DNA of 8,444 bases from an uncultured Clostridia bacterium (GTDB lineage: Bacteria > Bacillota > Clostridia > Christensenellales > UBA1242). The notes under the pieces were generated by a model that saw only the letters and a list, made by a program, of their open reading frames with translations, had not been told where the DNA came from and made no database searches. Made by a program: the position numbers and the translations under genes. The stretch is from contig CAMUJQ010000045.1 of the NCBI GenBank assembly GCA_947089305.1, positions 1 to 8,444 on the forward strand, read 5' to 3'. This document shows positions 1-6,023 of this stretch, piece by piece (position 1 is the first letter of the stretch; the number at the start of each line of letters is the position of its first letter).

Positions 1-1425
1 TGCATTGTATAAAAGTTGAACAAGGCGGTCTATTCCTGTTCCAAGCCCACTCATAGGTGGCATTCCGTGTTCCATGCAAAGTAAAAAGTCTTCGTCTAAA
101 TCGTTTGCTTCTTCGTCACCAAGAGCTTTAGCACGTGCTTGTTCTTCTAGTTTTTCACGTTGAACAACGGGGTCAACTAACTCGCTATATGCGTTACAAA
201 TTTCTGCACCGTTAACAATAAGTTGAAACTTCTCTAAAATTTTGTGGTTATCGTCTCGTTCACGGCAAAGTGGAGTTAAATTTGGATAATTGTAAAGTAT
301 TGTTGGGTTAACAATTTCCCCTCTCCATTTACGCTTATAAACAAGGTCTATTGCCCCACCAAGTGTTTTTACATCGTTAAATTCGTCGCGATCTAAAATT
401 TTACGTTTAACAATTTCATCAACAAATTCGTCACGAGTTTCAAAACTTAAAATATCAAAGCCAACAATTTTAGATAAATGTTTAGTATAGTCAATTCTTT
501 CAAACTCGCCACTAAAGTCTACTTCAACACCTTCAATATTAACTTTCATTGAACCTATAACGTCTTTTAAAATTCCATGAATAAGGTCGGTAAAAAGTCT
601 AATATTATCTTCAAAGTTCCAATAACTTGCATACCACTCTAAAAGTGTAAATTCTTGCAAGTGTTGAGTATCCATGCCCTCGTTTCTAAACACTTTTGCA
701 AATTCAAAAACGCGTGGAAAACCTGCTGCTATAACTTGCTTTAAATAAGTTTCAGGAGCAATACGAAGGTTACACATTTTATCTAGTGCATTATGTTTTG
801 TAAAAAATGGTTTTGCACTTGCGCCGCTTACCGCACTTTGTAAAATTGGAGTTTCAACTTCAATAAAATCTCTGCTTTCTAAAAAGTGGCGAATGTAACT
901 AATTATACGGCTTCTACCTAACATTATGTTACGGCTATCTTCATTAGAAATAACATCTAAATAACGTTGACGATATTTTGCATCTGTATCAGTTAATCCA
1001 TGAAACTTTTCTGGAAGCGGACGCATTGCTTTACTTAAAAGTGTTAGTTTATGGGTGCGAATAGTTTTTTCACCTGTGTTAGTTGTATAAAGTTCACCTT
1101 CAACACCTACAAAATCGGCAATATCAATTTGCTTTTTGAAAAAAGTATACGCATCTTCATCAAGCTCGTTACGAGAAACTGAAACTTGAATACGCCCCAT
1201 TATATCATAAATTTTAATAAAGCTAAATTTACCCATAACACGTTTTAAAACAACACGACCAGCAGTTATAACTTTTTCTCCATCATTAAGTTCGCGCGCT
1301 TCACTAATAGAATGCGTTGTTTTAAAGCCATCTACATAAGGAATAATGCCCTCGCGTTTTAACCCGGCAATTTTTTCCTTTCTAACTTCTATTTCACTAC
1401 CTAGTTCTTGAATATTATTTTCCAT
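1..1425 (-). CDS. lysS: Lysyl-tRNA synthetase, class II (3' end beyond window)
   Basis: Charges tRNA-Lys with lysine in the cytoplasm, in an ATP-dependent reaction through lysyl-adenylate. The frame is open for 475 codons from ATG at 1425-1423 to the left edge, with no stop. An OB-fold anticodon-binding domain occupies roughly residues 55-150 (GRVVLKRVMGKFSF region). The class II catalytic core follows. Motif 1 lies around FIEVETP. The lysine-site region has GASAKPF, HNALD and LRIAPETYLK. Motif 2 begins FRNEG at about 246-250, and motif 3 is GLGTGIDRL at about 460-468. These are hallmarks of LysRS rather than AspRS or AsnRS. Family members are usually about 490-510 aa, so only some tens of residues should be missing. 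An AGGA lies 7 bases before the ATG and supports this start. The gene is transcribed divergently from metG. Identification is firm; only the C-terminus is unseen. Confidence 0.96.
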   Translation of the reverse strand, partial: MENNIQELGSEIEVRKEKIAGLKREGIIPYVDGFKTTHSISEARELNDGEKVITAGRVVLKRVMGKFSFIKIYDIMGRIQVSVSRNELDEDAYTFFKKQIDIADFVGVEGELYTTNTGEKTIRTHKLTLLSKAMRPLPEKFHGLTDTDAKYRQRYLDVISNEDSRNIMLGRSRIISYIRHFLESRDFIEVETPILQSAVSGASAKPFFTKHNALDKMCNLRIAPETYLKQVIAAGFPRVFEFAKVFRNEGMDTQHLQEFTLLEWYASYWNFEDNIRLFTDLIHGILKDVIGSMKVNIEGVEVDFSGEFERIDYTKHLSKIVGFDILSFETRDEFVDEIVKRKILDRDEFNDVKTLGGAIDLVYKRKWRGEIVNPTILYNYPNLTPLCRERDDNHKILEKFQLIVNGAEICNAYSELVDPVVQREKLEEQARAKALGDEEANDLDEDFLLCMEHGMPPMSGLGTGIDRLVQLLYNA

Positions 1426-1453
1426 AATTTAGTCCTTTTAATTTACTTTTTTA

Positions 1454-1482
1454 ATTTTATCAAAAAACAAGCAAAATAACAA
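1454..1482 (-). promoter_or_regulatory. Predicted sigma-A-type promoter of lysS
   Basis: On the minus strand a -35 box TTGTTA (1482-1477) is followed by a 17-base spacer and a -10 box TAAAAT (1459-1454). The -10 is preceded by TGA, an extended -10. Transcription would begin near 1447, giving a leader of about 22 bases that includes the SD. There is no room for a T-box or other long leader element. The match is good for an AT-rich genome but remains a prediction. Confidence 0.55.
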
Positions 1483-1487
1483 GCGAA

Positions 1488-1504
1488 TTGATTGCAAAAA
1501 TCAA
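1488..1504. promoter_or_regulatory. Small dyad overlapping the metG -35 box, possible operator
   Basis: TTGATT (1488-1493) and AATCAA (1499-1504) form a perfect 6-bp inverted repeat around a 5-base centre. The dyad lies across the predicted metG -35 box and just outside the lysS -35 box, so a bound regulator could affect both divergent genes. Short dyads are common by chance in AT-rich DNA, so this is weak evidence. Confidence 0.2.
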
Positions 1505-1520
1505 CTTTTTATATTAGAAT
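1492..1520 (+). promoter_or_regulatory. Predicted sigma-A-type promoter of metG
   Basis: A -35 box TTGCAA (1492-1497) is separated by 17 bases from a -10 box TAGAAT (1515-1520). Transcription would start near 1527, giving a leader of about 80 bases before the metG ATG. That leader is too short for a T-box or SAM riboswitch but contains the hairpin described separately. Confidence 0.45.
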
Positions 1521-1570
1521 AAGTAATAGAAATTTATTATATTTTTATTTTTTTAATATAAGCAAATAAA

Positions 1571-1606
1571 AGGAGTATAAGACTTATTATAAAGTCTAAA
1601 TTAAAT
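1571..1606 (+). promoter_or_regulatory. Distant SD and intervening hairpin in the metG leader
   Basis: AGGAG at 1571-1575 is the only good SD upstream of metG, but it is 31 bases from the ATG at 1607, far beyond the usual 5-10. Between them lies a perfect 6-bp inverted repeat: AGACTT at 1580-1585, AAGTCT at 1592-1597, loop ATTATA. If this stem folds, the unpaired distance from SD to ATG falls to about 13 bases. The alternative is initiation at the rare codon ATT at 1586, 10 bases after the SD and in frame, adding seven residues. The normal MetRS N-terminus favours the ATG at 1607. Confidence 0.45.
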
Positions 1607-3316
1607 ATGAAAAAAGAAAACATTTTAATTACAGTTGCCCTTCCTTATGTTAACGGGCTTCCCCATGTTGGACATATTGTAGGCAGTCACTTACCTGCCG
1701 ACATTTATCATCGCTTTAATATTCAAGCTGGAAACCAAACCTTTATGATTGGTGGAATGGATTCTCACGGAACTCCCGCTGTAATTGACGCAAAAAGACT
1801 TAACATAGATATAGAATATTTTGTTGATAAAATGAAAGAACTTCACAGCAAAATTTATAAAAAACTTAACATTAGTTACGATATTTTTTCTACAACTCAC
1901 ACAAAAACTCACTTTGAAGAAACTCAAGAATTTTTTAACTTATTAAATGAACATGGATACATTTCAACAGGCTCAACAAAAAGACTTTATTGTGAAACTT
2001 GCAAAATGTTTTTAGCCGACCGTTTTGTTGAAGGCACTTGCCCATACTGCGGAAAAACTGCAAATGGTGACGAATGTGAACATTGTTGTCACACTCTTTC
2101 AACTGATATGCTAAAAAATCCAAAATGCAAAACTTGTGGAACAACACCTATATTAAAAGAAAACACTGAAGTTTTTTTAGATTTACCAAGTTTACAAAAA
2201 GACCTTGATAAATTTGTTGAAACAAAACGCAACATTTGGCGCCCTACTGTTTTTAGTGAGGCAAAGCGCTTAATTAACGAAGGTTTCAATAAACGTAGCA
2301 TAAGCCGTGATATTAATTGGGGTATTCCAATTAACTTAAAAGGTTTTGAAGATAAAGTTTTTTACATTTGGTTTGAAGCGCCAATTGGTTATTTAAGCAT
2401 TACAAAAGAACTTTCAAAAGCTATTTATAACGATTTTTGGGTAGAAAAAAATGATAACAAAATTGTTCACTTTGTTGGTAAAGATAACATTCAGTTTCAT
2501 GGAACATTCTTCCCTGCCATGGTTATTGGTTCTAAAAAATTTAATAATGCTTATAACTTAGCTGGTAACTGCTTTGCAAATTATGAAGGGCAAAAAATTA
2601 GTAAATCTAAACGCGTTGGTGTATTTTGTGGCTCACTATTAGACCCTAATTGTAATGTTGATATTGATGTTTTTAGAGCATATTTAACAACAATTATTCC
2701 AGAAAAAAAAGATACTGAATTTACTTGGGCAGATTTTAAACAAAACACTAATGCCGAACTTGCAAATAAACTTGGAAACTTCTTTAATCGTACAATTAAC
2801 ATGATAAATAGCTACCTTGGCGGAGTTGTTGAATGTGATTTTAAAGAACCTCAAAACGATGTTGAAAAAGTAGCATTCGATTTACTTAACACTCTTCCAA
2901 ACGAAATTTGTGAAAGTTATAAAAATATTGAAATTAAAGACGCTTATAAAAAAATCATGCAACTTGCTAGTGCTGGTAATACTCTACTTGAGCAAAGCGC
3001 ACCTTGGGCAAAATATAAAGAAGGTGATTTAGAATCAGTTAAAAGAACACTATATTTAGCCTTGAACTTTGCTCGCGTTATAACAATTTTATTTGCGCCT
3101 ATTTGTCCTAGCAAAATGACTGAATTTTATAACAATCAATTAAATATAAGTGGTTCACCACTAGAAAGTGGAATTTTAGAACACATTAATGAAAAAATTA
3201 ATAATCACAAAGTTAATGCCCCTAGCCCACTCTTCCCTCGCTGGGATGATAAAACGTTAGAAACAATAAAAAGCGAACTTTTAAATTTTAAGGATGTTGA
3301 AGACTTTTTAAAATAA
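1607..3316 (+). CDS. metG: Methionyl-tRNA synthetase, four-knuckle zinc type without C-terminal tRNA-binding domain
   Basis: Charges initiator and elongator tRNA-Met with methionine in the cytoplasm. The 569-residue protein begins with the expected strand and ALPYVNG, then the class I signature HVGH at 20-23. The connective-peptide domain carries paired knuckles: C129/C132, C145/C148, C157/C160 and C174/C177, the multi-cysteine form found in E. coli-like and archaeal-like MetRS. The methionine-pocket region WFEAPIGY is present, followed by the second signature KISKS at 330-334, the variant of KMSKS. An alpha-helical anticodon-binding domain fills roughly residues 380-530. The protein ends soon after this, so the C-terminal EMAP/Trbp111-like dimerisation and tRNA-binding domain found in many bacterial MetRS is absent. 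The run DTEFTW and the VGVF after KISKS resemble archaeal/eukaryotic-type members, suggesting a lineage distinct from the typical Bacillus enzyme. The start is supported by N-terminal similarity, although the SD is unusually distant. Confidence 0.96.
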   Translation: MKKENILITVALPYVNGLPHVGHIVGSHLPADIYHRFNIQAGNQTFMIGGMDSHGTPAVIDAKRLNIDIEYFVDKMKELHSKIYKKLNISYDIFSTTHTKTHFEETQEFFNLLNEHGYISTGSTKRLYCETCKMFLADRFVEGTCPYCGKTANGDECEHCCHTLSTDMLKNPKCKTCGTTPILKENTEVFLDLPSLQKDLDKFVETKRNIWRPTVFSEAKRLINEGFNKRSISRDINWGIPINLKGFEDKVFYIWFEAPIGYLSITKELSKAIYNDFWVEKNDNKIVHFVGKDNIQFHGTFFPAMVIGSKKFNNAYNLAGNCFANYEGQKISKSKRVGVFCGSLLDPNCNVDIDVFRAYLTTIIPEKKDTEFTWADFKQNTNAELANKLGNFFNRTINMINSYLGGVVECDFKEPQNDVEKVAFDLLNTLPNEICESYKNIEIKDAYKKIMQLASAGNTLLEQSAPWAKYKEGDLESVKRTLYLALNFARVITILFAPICPSKMTEFYNNQLNISGSPLESGILEHINEKINNHKVNAPSPLFPRWDDKTLETIKSELLNFKDVEDFLK

Positions 3317-3320
3317 ACAA

Positions 3321-3351
3321 AAAAACACTCAAACGAGTGTTTTTATTTTTT
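3321..3351. terminator. Bidirectional intrinsic terminator between metG and the methyltransferase gene
   Basis: A perfect 10-bp stem joins AAAAACACTC (3321-3330) to GAGTGTTTTT (3335-3344) through a 4-base AAAC loop. T-rich sequence follows on the plus strand. On the minus strand the 5' A-run becomes the U-tract. It begins 4 bases after the metG stop. Its right arm overlaps the stop codon (3343-3345) of the convergent methyltransferase gene, so one compact hairpin probably ends both transcripts. Confidence 0.85.
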
Positions 3352-4167
3352 TATACTTATAACGCCTACTGCTATGTTTATTATTCTATCTTCTGCTTCC
3401 TTTCTAGATATATTTAAATTTTTAGAACAAGTTAAATTATCAATTACTTCAATGCAATCGTGCCATTTTATTTGTAAACCTATTTTATCAAAAACTTCTT
3501 CTACATGTTCTCTATTTTTATATCTCCAACTAAATTTATTTCGATCTGTAAAAGAGTTTAAAATTTCATTGGTGTGAATATTTAAACTGTTAGAATTCGC
3601 TGGTGTAATATCACAAGTAATCCAAAAACCATTGTTTTGTTTTATTATATCAAAAATATTTTTTGCCAATAATTCTTTTTCATCAAAGTTTAAATATCTC
3701 ATCAAACCTTGGTTTAAAACTGTAATTGGTTTTGTTATATCAAAATATTTTAGGCATTTATTTAAATCTTGTTTATTCAAAGCATTTCCTTTAACAAAAT
3801 GTAAATTTTTAGGAATCCTAGAATATGTTTTTATCATTTTTTGTTTATTTTTTATAACGCTAGGTAAATCTAGTTCAACATATGTTATATTCTTATTATC
3901 TAAACATCTTGTTAATCCACGAGTTGTAAAGCCACTTGCTAATTCCAAAATTTGCAAACTACCGCAAGCATCACAAAGTTTATCAATCAATTTATATCTT
4001 GCTTCCAGCGAAGGGGCAAGTATATCTTTTTTTAATTCTTGTGGAAATCCTTTTTCATTTAATAAATTATACATTTCTTTTGCAAAAGGTATATCTGTAA
4101 ATATAAGCGGATATGCCGTATAAAGTGCTGTTGGAATTATACTCTCAAAACTCTTAGTGTCTTTCAC
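3343..4167 (-). CDS. Class I SAM-dependent methyltransferase, leucine carboxyl methyltransferase (LCM)-like
   Basis: Predicted soluble methyltransferase of 274 residues; the substrate is unknown. SAM-binding motif I is ILELASGFTTRGL at 73-85. The acidic loop of motif II is YVELDLP at 96-102, followed by the lysine-rich stretch VIKNKQKM. GNALN at 127-131 fits the adenine-contacting region, and QGLMRYL at 153-159 fits the conserved segment EGLLxYL. This combination is typical of the LCM/PPM/TcmP family, which methylates carboxyl or hydroxyl groups of proteins and small molecules. The start is GTG at 4167-4165, with an excellent AGGAG 9 bases upstream and a promoter just before it. It stands alone: divergent from the ABC transporter and convergent with metG, so context gives no substrate. 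A long antisense reading frame inside it is a codon-bias shadow. The family call is fairly confident; the reaction is not determined. Confidence 0.72.
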   Translation of the reverse strand: MKDTKSFESIIPTALYTAYPLIFTDIPFAKEMYNLLNEKGFPQELKKDILAPSLEARYKLIDKLCDACGSLQILELASGFTTRGLTRCLDNKNITYVELDLPSVIKNKQKMIKTYSRIPKNLHFVKGNALNKQDLNKCLKYFDITKPITVLNQGLMRYLNFDEKELLAKNIFDIIKQNNGFWITCDITPANSNSLNIHTNEILNSFTDRNKFSWRYKNREHVEEVFDKIGLQIKWHDCIEVIDNLTCSKNLNISRKEAEDRIINIAVGVISIKK

Positions 4168-4189
4168 AATTTTTTACTCCTATGTAACT

Positions 4190-4217
4190 ATATTAGCATA
4201 ATTTAAAATTTTTTCAA
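4190..4217 (-). promoter_or_regulatory. Predicted promoter of the LCM-like methyltransferase gene
   Basis: On the minus strand TTGAAA (4217-4212) is followed by a 16-base spacer and TAATAT (4195-4190). The -10 is preceded by TGC, an extended -10. Transcription from about 4183 would leave a very short leader holding only the AGGAG ribosome site (4181-4177) and the GTG start. Confidence 0.5.
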
Positions 4218-4250
4218 AAGATTTTATATATTATTTCACATCAGTTTTTG

Positions 4251-4280
4251 TTAACAACTTACAAAACTTCCGAATATACT
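4251..4280 (+). promoter_or_regulatory. Predicted promoter giving a leaderless ABC-ATPase transcript
   Basis: TTAACA (4251-4256), an 18-base spacer and TATACT (4275-4280) each differ from the sigma-A consensus by one base. Only five bases (4281-4285) separate the -10 box from the ATG at 4286. Transcription would therefore start at or within a base or two of the start codon. No SD-like sequence exists upstream of this ATG, which fits a leaderless mRNA. This remains an inference until the 5' end is mapped. Confidence 0.5.
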
Positions 4281-4285
4281 GCATT

Positions 4286-5038
4286 ATGGACATAATCAAA
4301 TTAGATAACGTCTGTTTAAATTATTTTACCAAAACAGGCGAAACAGAAGCATTAAAAAACATATCGTTTAAAGTAAATGAGGGCGACTTTGTAAGTGTTG
4401 TTGGCCCATCTGGGTGCGGAAAAACTACTTTACTTAGTGCAATTTCAGGTTTATTAACTCCTCAACATGGTAAAATTTTTTATAATCAAAATGGCGAAGT
4501 TAGTGAAAACATTCCTAAAAACTTTTTTGGATACATGTTACAAAGCGACGAACTTTTTCCTTGGCTAACCGTTTATAAAAACATTGTTTTACCGCTTGAA
4601 ATACAAAAAATAAAAACAAAAGCAAATTTAGACTATATTGATAACTTGCTTAAAAAATATGGTCTAGAAAATTTTAAAAACAAAAAGCCAACTGAACTTA
4701 GTGGAGGTATGCGTCAACGTGTTGCACTAATCCGCACCCTTGCACTTAGACCTAAAGTTTTGCTTTTAGACGAACCCTTTTCTGCGCTAGATTATGTTAC
4801 ACGAATAAGTGTTGCAAACGATGTTGCAAATATTATTAAAGAAGAGCACAAAACTGCAATTTTAGTTACACATGATATAGAAGAGGCTGTTAGTTTAAGT
4901 AACAAAGTTGTAATATTAACTCGACGTCCTGCCACCGTAAAAGAACTTGTGGAACTCCCTTTTAATGAAAATGAAACAATCACCTCTCGTCGCGAAAACT
5001 TTAAGTTGAGTGAATGGCAAACAAAGATTTTTGATTAG
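4286..5038 (+). CDS. ABC transporter ATP-binding protein, nitrate/sulfonate/taurine (NitT/TauT) type
   Basis: Cytoplasmic ATPase that would power import through the permease encoded next. All nucleotide-binding motifs are intact over 250 residues: Walker A GPSGCGKT at 40-47, Q-loop Gln86 in GYMLQSDELFPW, signature LSGGMRQR at 138-145, Walker B VLLLDEP at 158-164, D-loop SALD at 166-169, and switch His196 in VTHD. The FPWLTV segment after the Q-loop and the ILTRRPATV segment near the C-terminus are typical of SsuB/TauB/NrtD-like importer ATPases. Substrate cannot be read from the ATPase; sulfonates, taurine, nitrate, bicarbonate and thiamine precursors are all known in the family. The ATG is required to keep the first beta strand, yet it lacks an SD and lies 5 bases after a promoter -10 box. 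The permease gene follows 86 bases downstream on the same strand, presumably in one operon. Confidence 0.9.
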   Translation: MDIIKLDNVCLNYFTKTGETEALKNISFKVNEGDFVSVVGPSGCGKTTLLSAISGLLTPQHGKIFYNQNGEVSENIPKNFFGYMLQSDELFPWLTVYKNIVLPLEIQKIKTKANLDYIDNLLKKYGLENFKNKKPTELSGGMRQRVALIRTLALRPKVLLLDEPFSALDYVTRISVANDVANIIKEEHKTAILVTHDIEEAVSLSNKVVILTRRPATVKELVELPFNENETITSRRENFKLSEWQTKIFD

Positions 5039-5059
5039 TTTTTGTTAATCACAAAATCT
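5025..5059 (+). repeat. Hairpin at the end of the ABC-ATPase gene
   Basis: The last 13 bases before the final base of the ATPase gene (5025-5037) can pair with 5046-5059, giving 13 base pairs, one bulged base (C5052) and an 8-base loop that starts at the final G of the TAG stop. No U-run follows, so it does not look like a full terminator. A processing or mRNA-stability structure that sets the ATPase:permease ratio is possible. The seemingly simple 5039-5124 spacer holds this, a partial direct repeat of the same sequence at 5091-5108, and the permease ribosome site. Confidence 0.45.
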
Positions 5060-5090
5060 ATTAGTTGTTCATGTTCTTGCGTTAGTGAGT

Positions 5091-5108
5091 AACAAAGATT
5101 TTGACTAA
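5091..5108 (+). repeat. Imperfect direct repeat of the ATPase gene 3' end
   Basis: 5091-5108 resembles 5020-5038: both begin AACAAAGATTTT and then run TGATTAG or GACTAA, differing by one T and one or two substitutions. AGTGA occurs just before both copies. The second copy lies immediately upstream of the permease SD. It could be the remnant of a small tandem duplication of the gene's 3' end, or chance in AT-rich sequence. Confidence 0.35.
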
Positions 5109-5124
5109 ATAAAGGAAATTACTT

Positions 5125-5949
5125 ATGAAAAAAAATAATAAAGTAAAAAGACAAAGGAAAAAACCTATTACTTATAAAGATTATCTCAAGGGGCAAAAAA
5201 ATAGCAAGATATTTGTGTTTAGCATGCAAATATTAATACTCATTGTATTTATTGGTTTATGGGAATTGTTAACACAAACGGGCGTTTTAGATCCATTTAT
5301 TTTTAGTAGCCCAAGCAGAATTTGCATAACAATTGTAGACCTTGCTAAAAACGGAAACTTATTTACTCATATTTTTGTAACTCTTGGAGAAACAGTTTTA
5401 GGCTTTATAATTTCAACCTTAATAGGTACAATTGTTGCAATATTCTTATATGAAAGTGATTACTTAAGACGCATTTTAGAACCTTATGTTGTAGTATTAA
5501 ATAGTCTTCCTAAAATTGCTCTTGGTCCAATGATTATTATTTGGTTTGGTGCTGGCACAACTGCTATTGTTGTTATGTGCGTGTTAATATGTGTTGTAAT
5601 GACAACTATTAGCATGCTAAATGCTTTTCTAGAAGTTGATAAAGGCAAAGTACTCCTAATGCAAACAATGCAAGCAAGCAAACTTCAAATTTTATTTAAA
5701 TTAATCTTACCCGCAACATTTCCACAATTTATTACAGTTTTAAAAGTAAATGTAGGTCTAAGCTGGGTTGGCTCCATAATGGGTGAATATTTAGTTTCTA
5801 TGGCAGGCCTTGGTTACTTAATTATTTACGGTGGTCAGGTGTTTAAACTCGACCTTGTTATGGCAAGCACAACAATACTTTGCTTTTTAGCTGCAATAAT
5901 GTATTTTGCTGTAGCCTTACTCGAAAAGCATGTTAACAATAAAAAATAA
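5125..5949 (+). CDS. ABC transporter permease, NitT/TauT type (binding-protein-dependent)
   Basis: Inner-membrane channel subunit of 274 residues, the usual size for SsuC/TauC-like permeases, and presumed partner of the preceding ATPase. A very basic cytoplasmic N-terminus (residues 1-28) precedes about six membrane spans, near 30-50, 80-108, 122-141, 143-165, 203-225 and 247-266. Landmarks of the family are FSSPSRI (60-66), LPKIALGP (128-135), the cytoplasmic EAA loop ending ILPA (194-197) and GLSWVGSIMGEYLVS (211-225). In the EAA loop the usually conserved glycine is Gln183 (MQASKLQ), and the EAA triplet itself is not retained, so coupling to the ATPase may use diverged contacts. AAAGGA lies 9 bases before the ATG. 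No periplasmic or lipoprotein binding-protein gene follows: a terminator starts at the stop codon. Confidence 0.9.
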   Translation: MKKNNKVKRQRKKPITYKDYLKGQKNSKIFVFSMQILILIVFIGLWELLTQTGVLDPFIFSSPSRICITIVDLAKNGNLFTHIFVTLGETVLGFIISTLIGTIVAIFLYESDYLRRILEPYVVVLNSLPKIALGPMIIIWFGAGTTAIVVMCVLICVVMTTISMLNAFLEVDKGKVLLMQTMQASKLQILFKLILPATFPQFITVLKVNVGLSWVGSIMGEYLVSMAGLGYLIIYGGQVFKLDLVMASTTILCFLAAIMYFAVALLEKHVNNKK

Positions 5950-5974
5950 AATCCACAAATAATGTGGATTTTTT
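5948..5974. terminator. Bidirectional intrinsic terminator between the ABC operon and the ykvI-like gene
   Basis: A perfect 10-bp stem pairs AAAATCCACA (5948-5957) with TGTGGATTTT (5963-5972) around an AATAA loop, followed by T's on the plus strand. On the minus strand the distal arm also ends in U's, and A-rich sequence beyond it adds to the U-tract. It overlaps the permease stop codon (5947-5949) and lies about 50 bases beyond the stop of the convergent ykvI-like gene. The 5975-6023 remainder is featureless AT-rich spacer. Confidence 0.85.
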
Positions 5975-6023
5975 ATTAATATCATTTTTAATACTAATTA
6001 TTTTATATATTTAAAAATGCTTT

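Noticed and set aside
1527..1606. T-box or SAM riboswitch upstream of metG
   Set aside because: Only about 80 bases separate the predicted transcription start from the ATG, with no T-box consensus, specifier-loop structure or SAM-I core visible.
3632..4123. 163-codon plus-strand reading frame
   Set aside because: It lies entirely antisense within the LCM-like methyltransferase, is rich in Phe/Ser/Lys as expected from a complement of AT-rich coding sequence, and shows no family motif or good ribosome site.
5046..5108. Short open frame of 20 codons between the ABC ATPase and permease genes
   Set aside because: It begins after a stop, has no start codon with ribosome site, and its final residues simply reflect the partial repeat of the ATPase 3' end.
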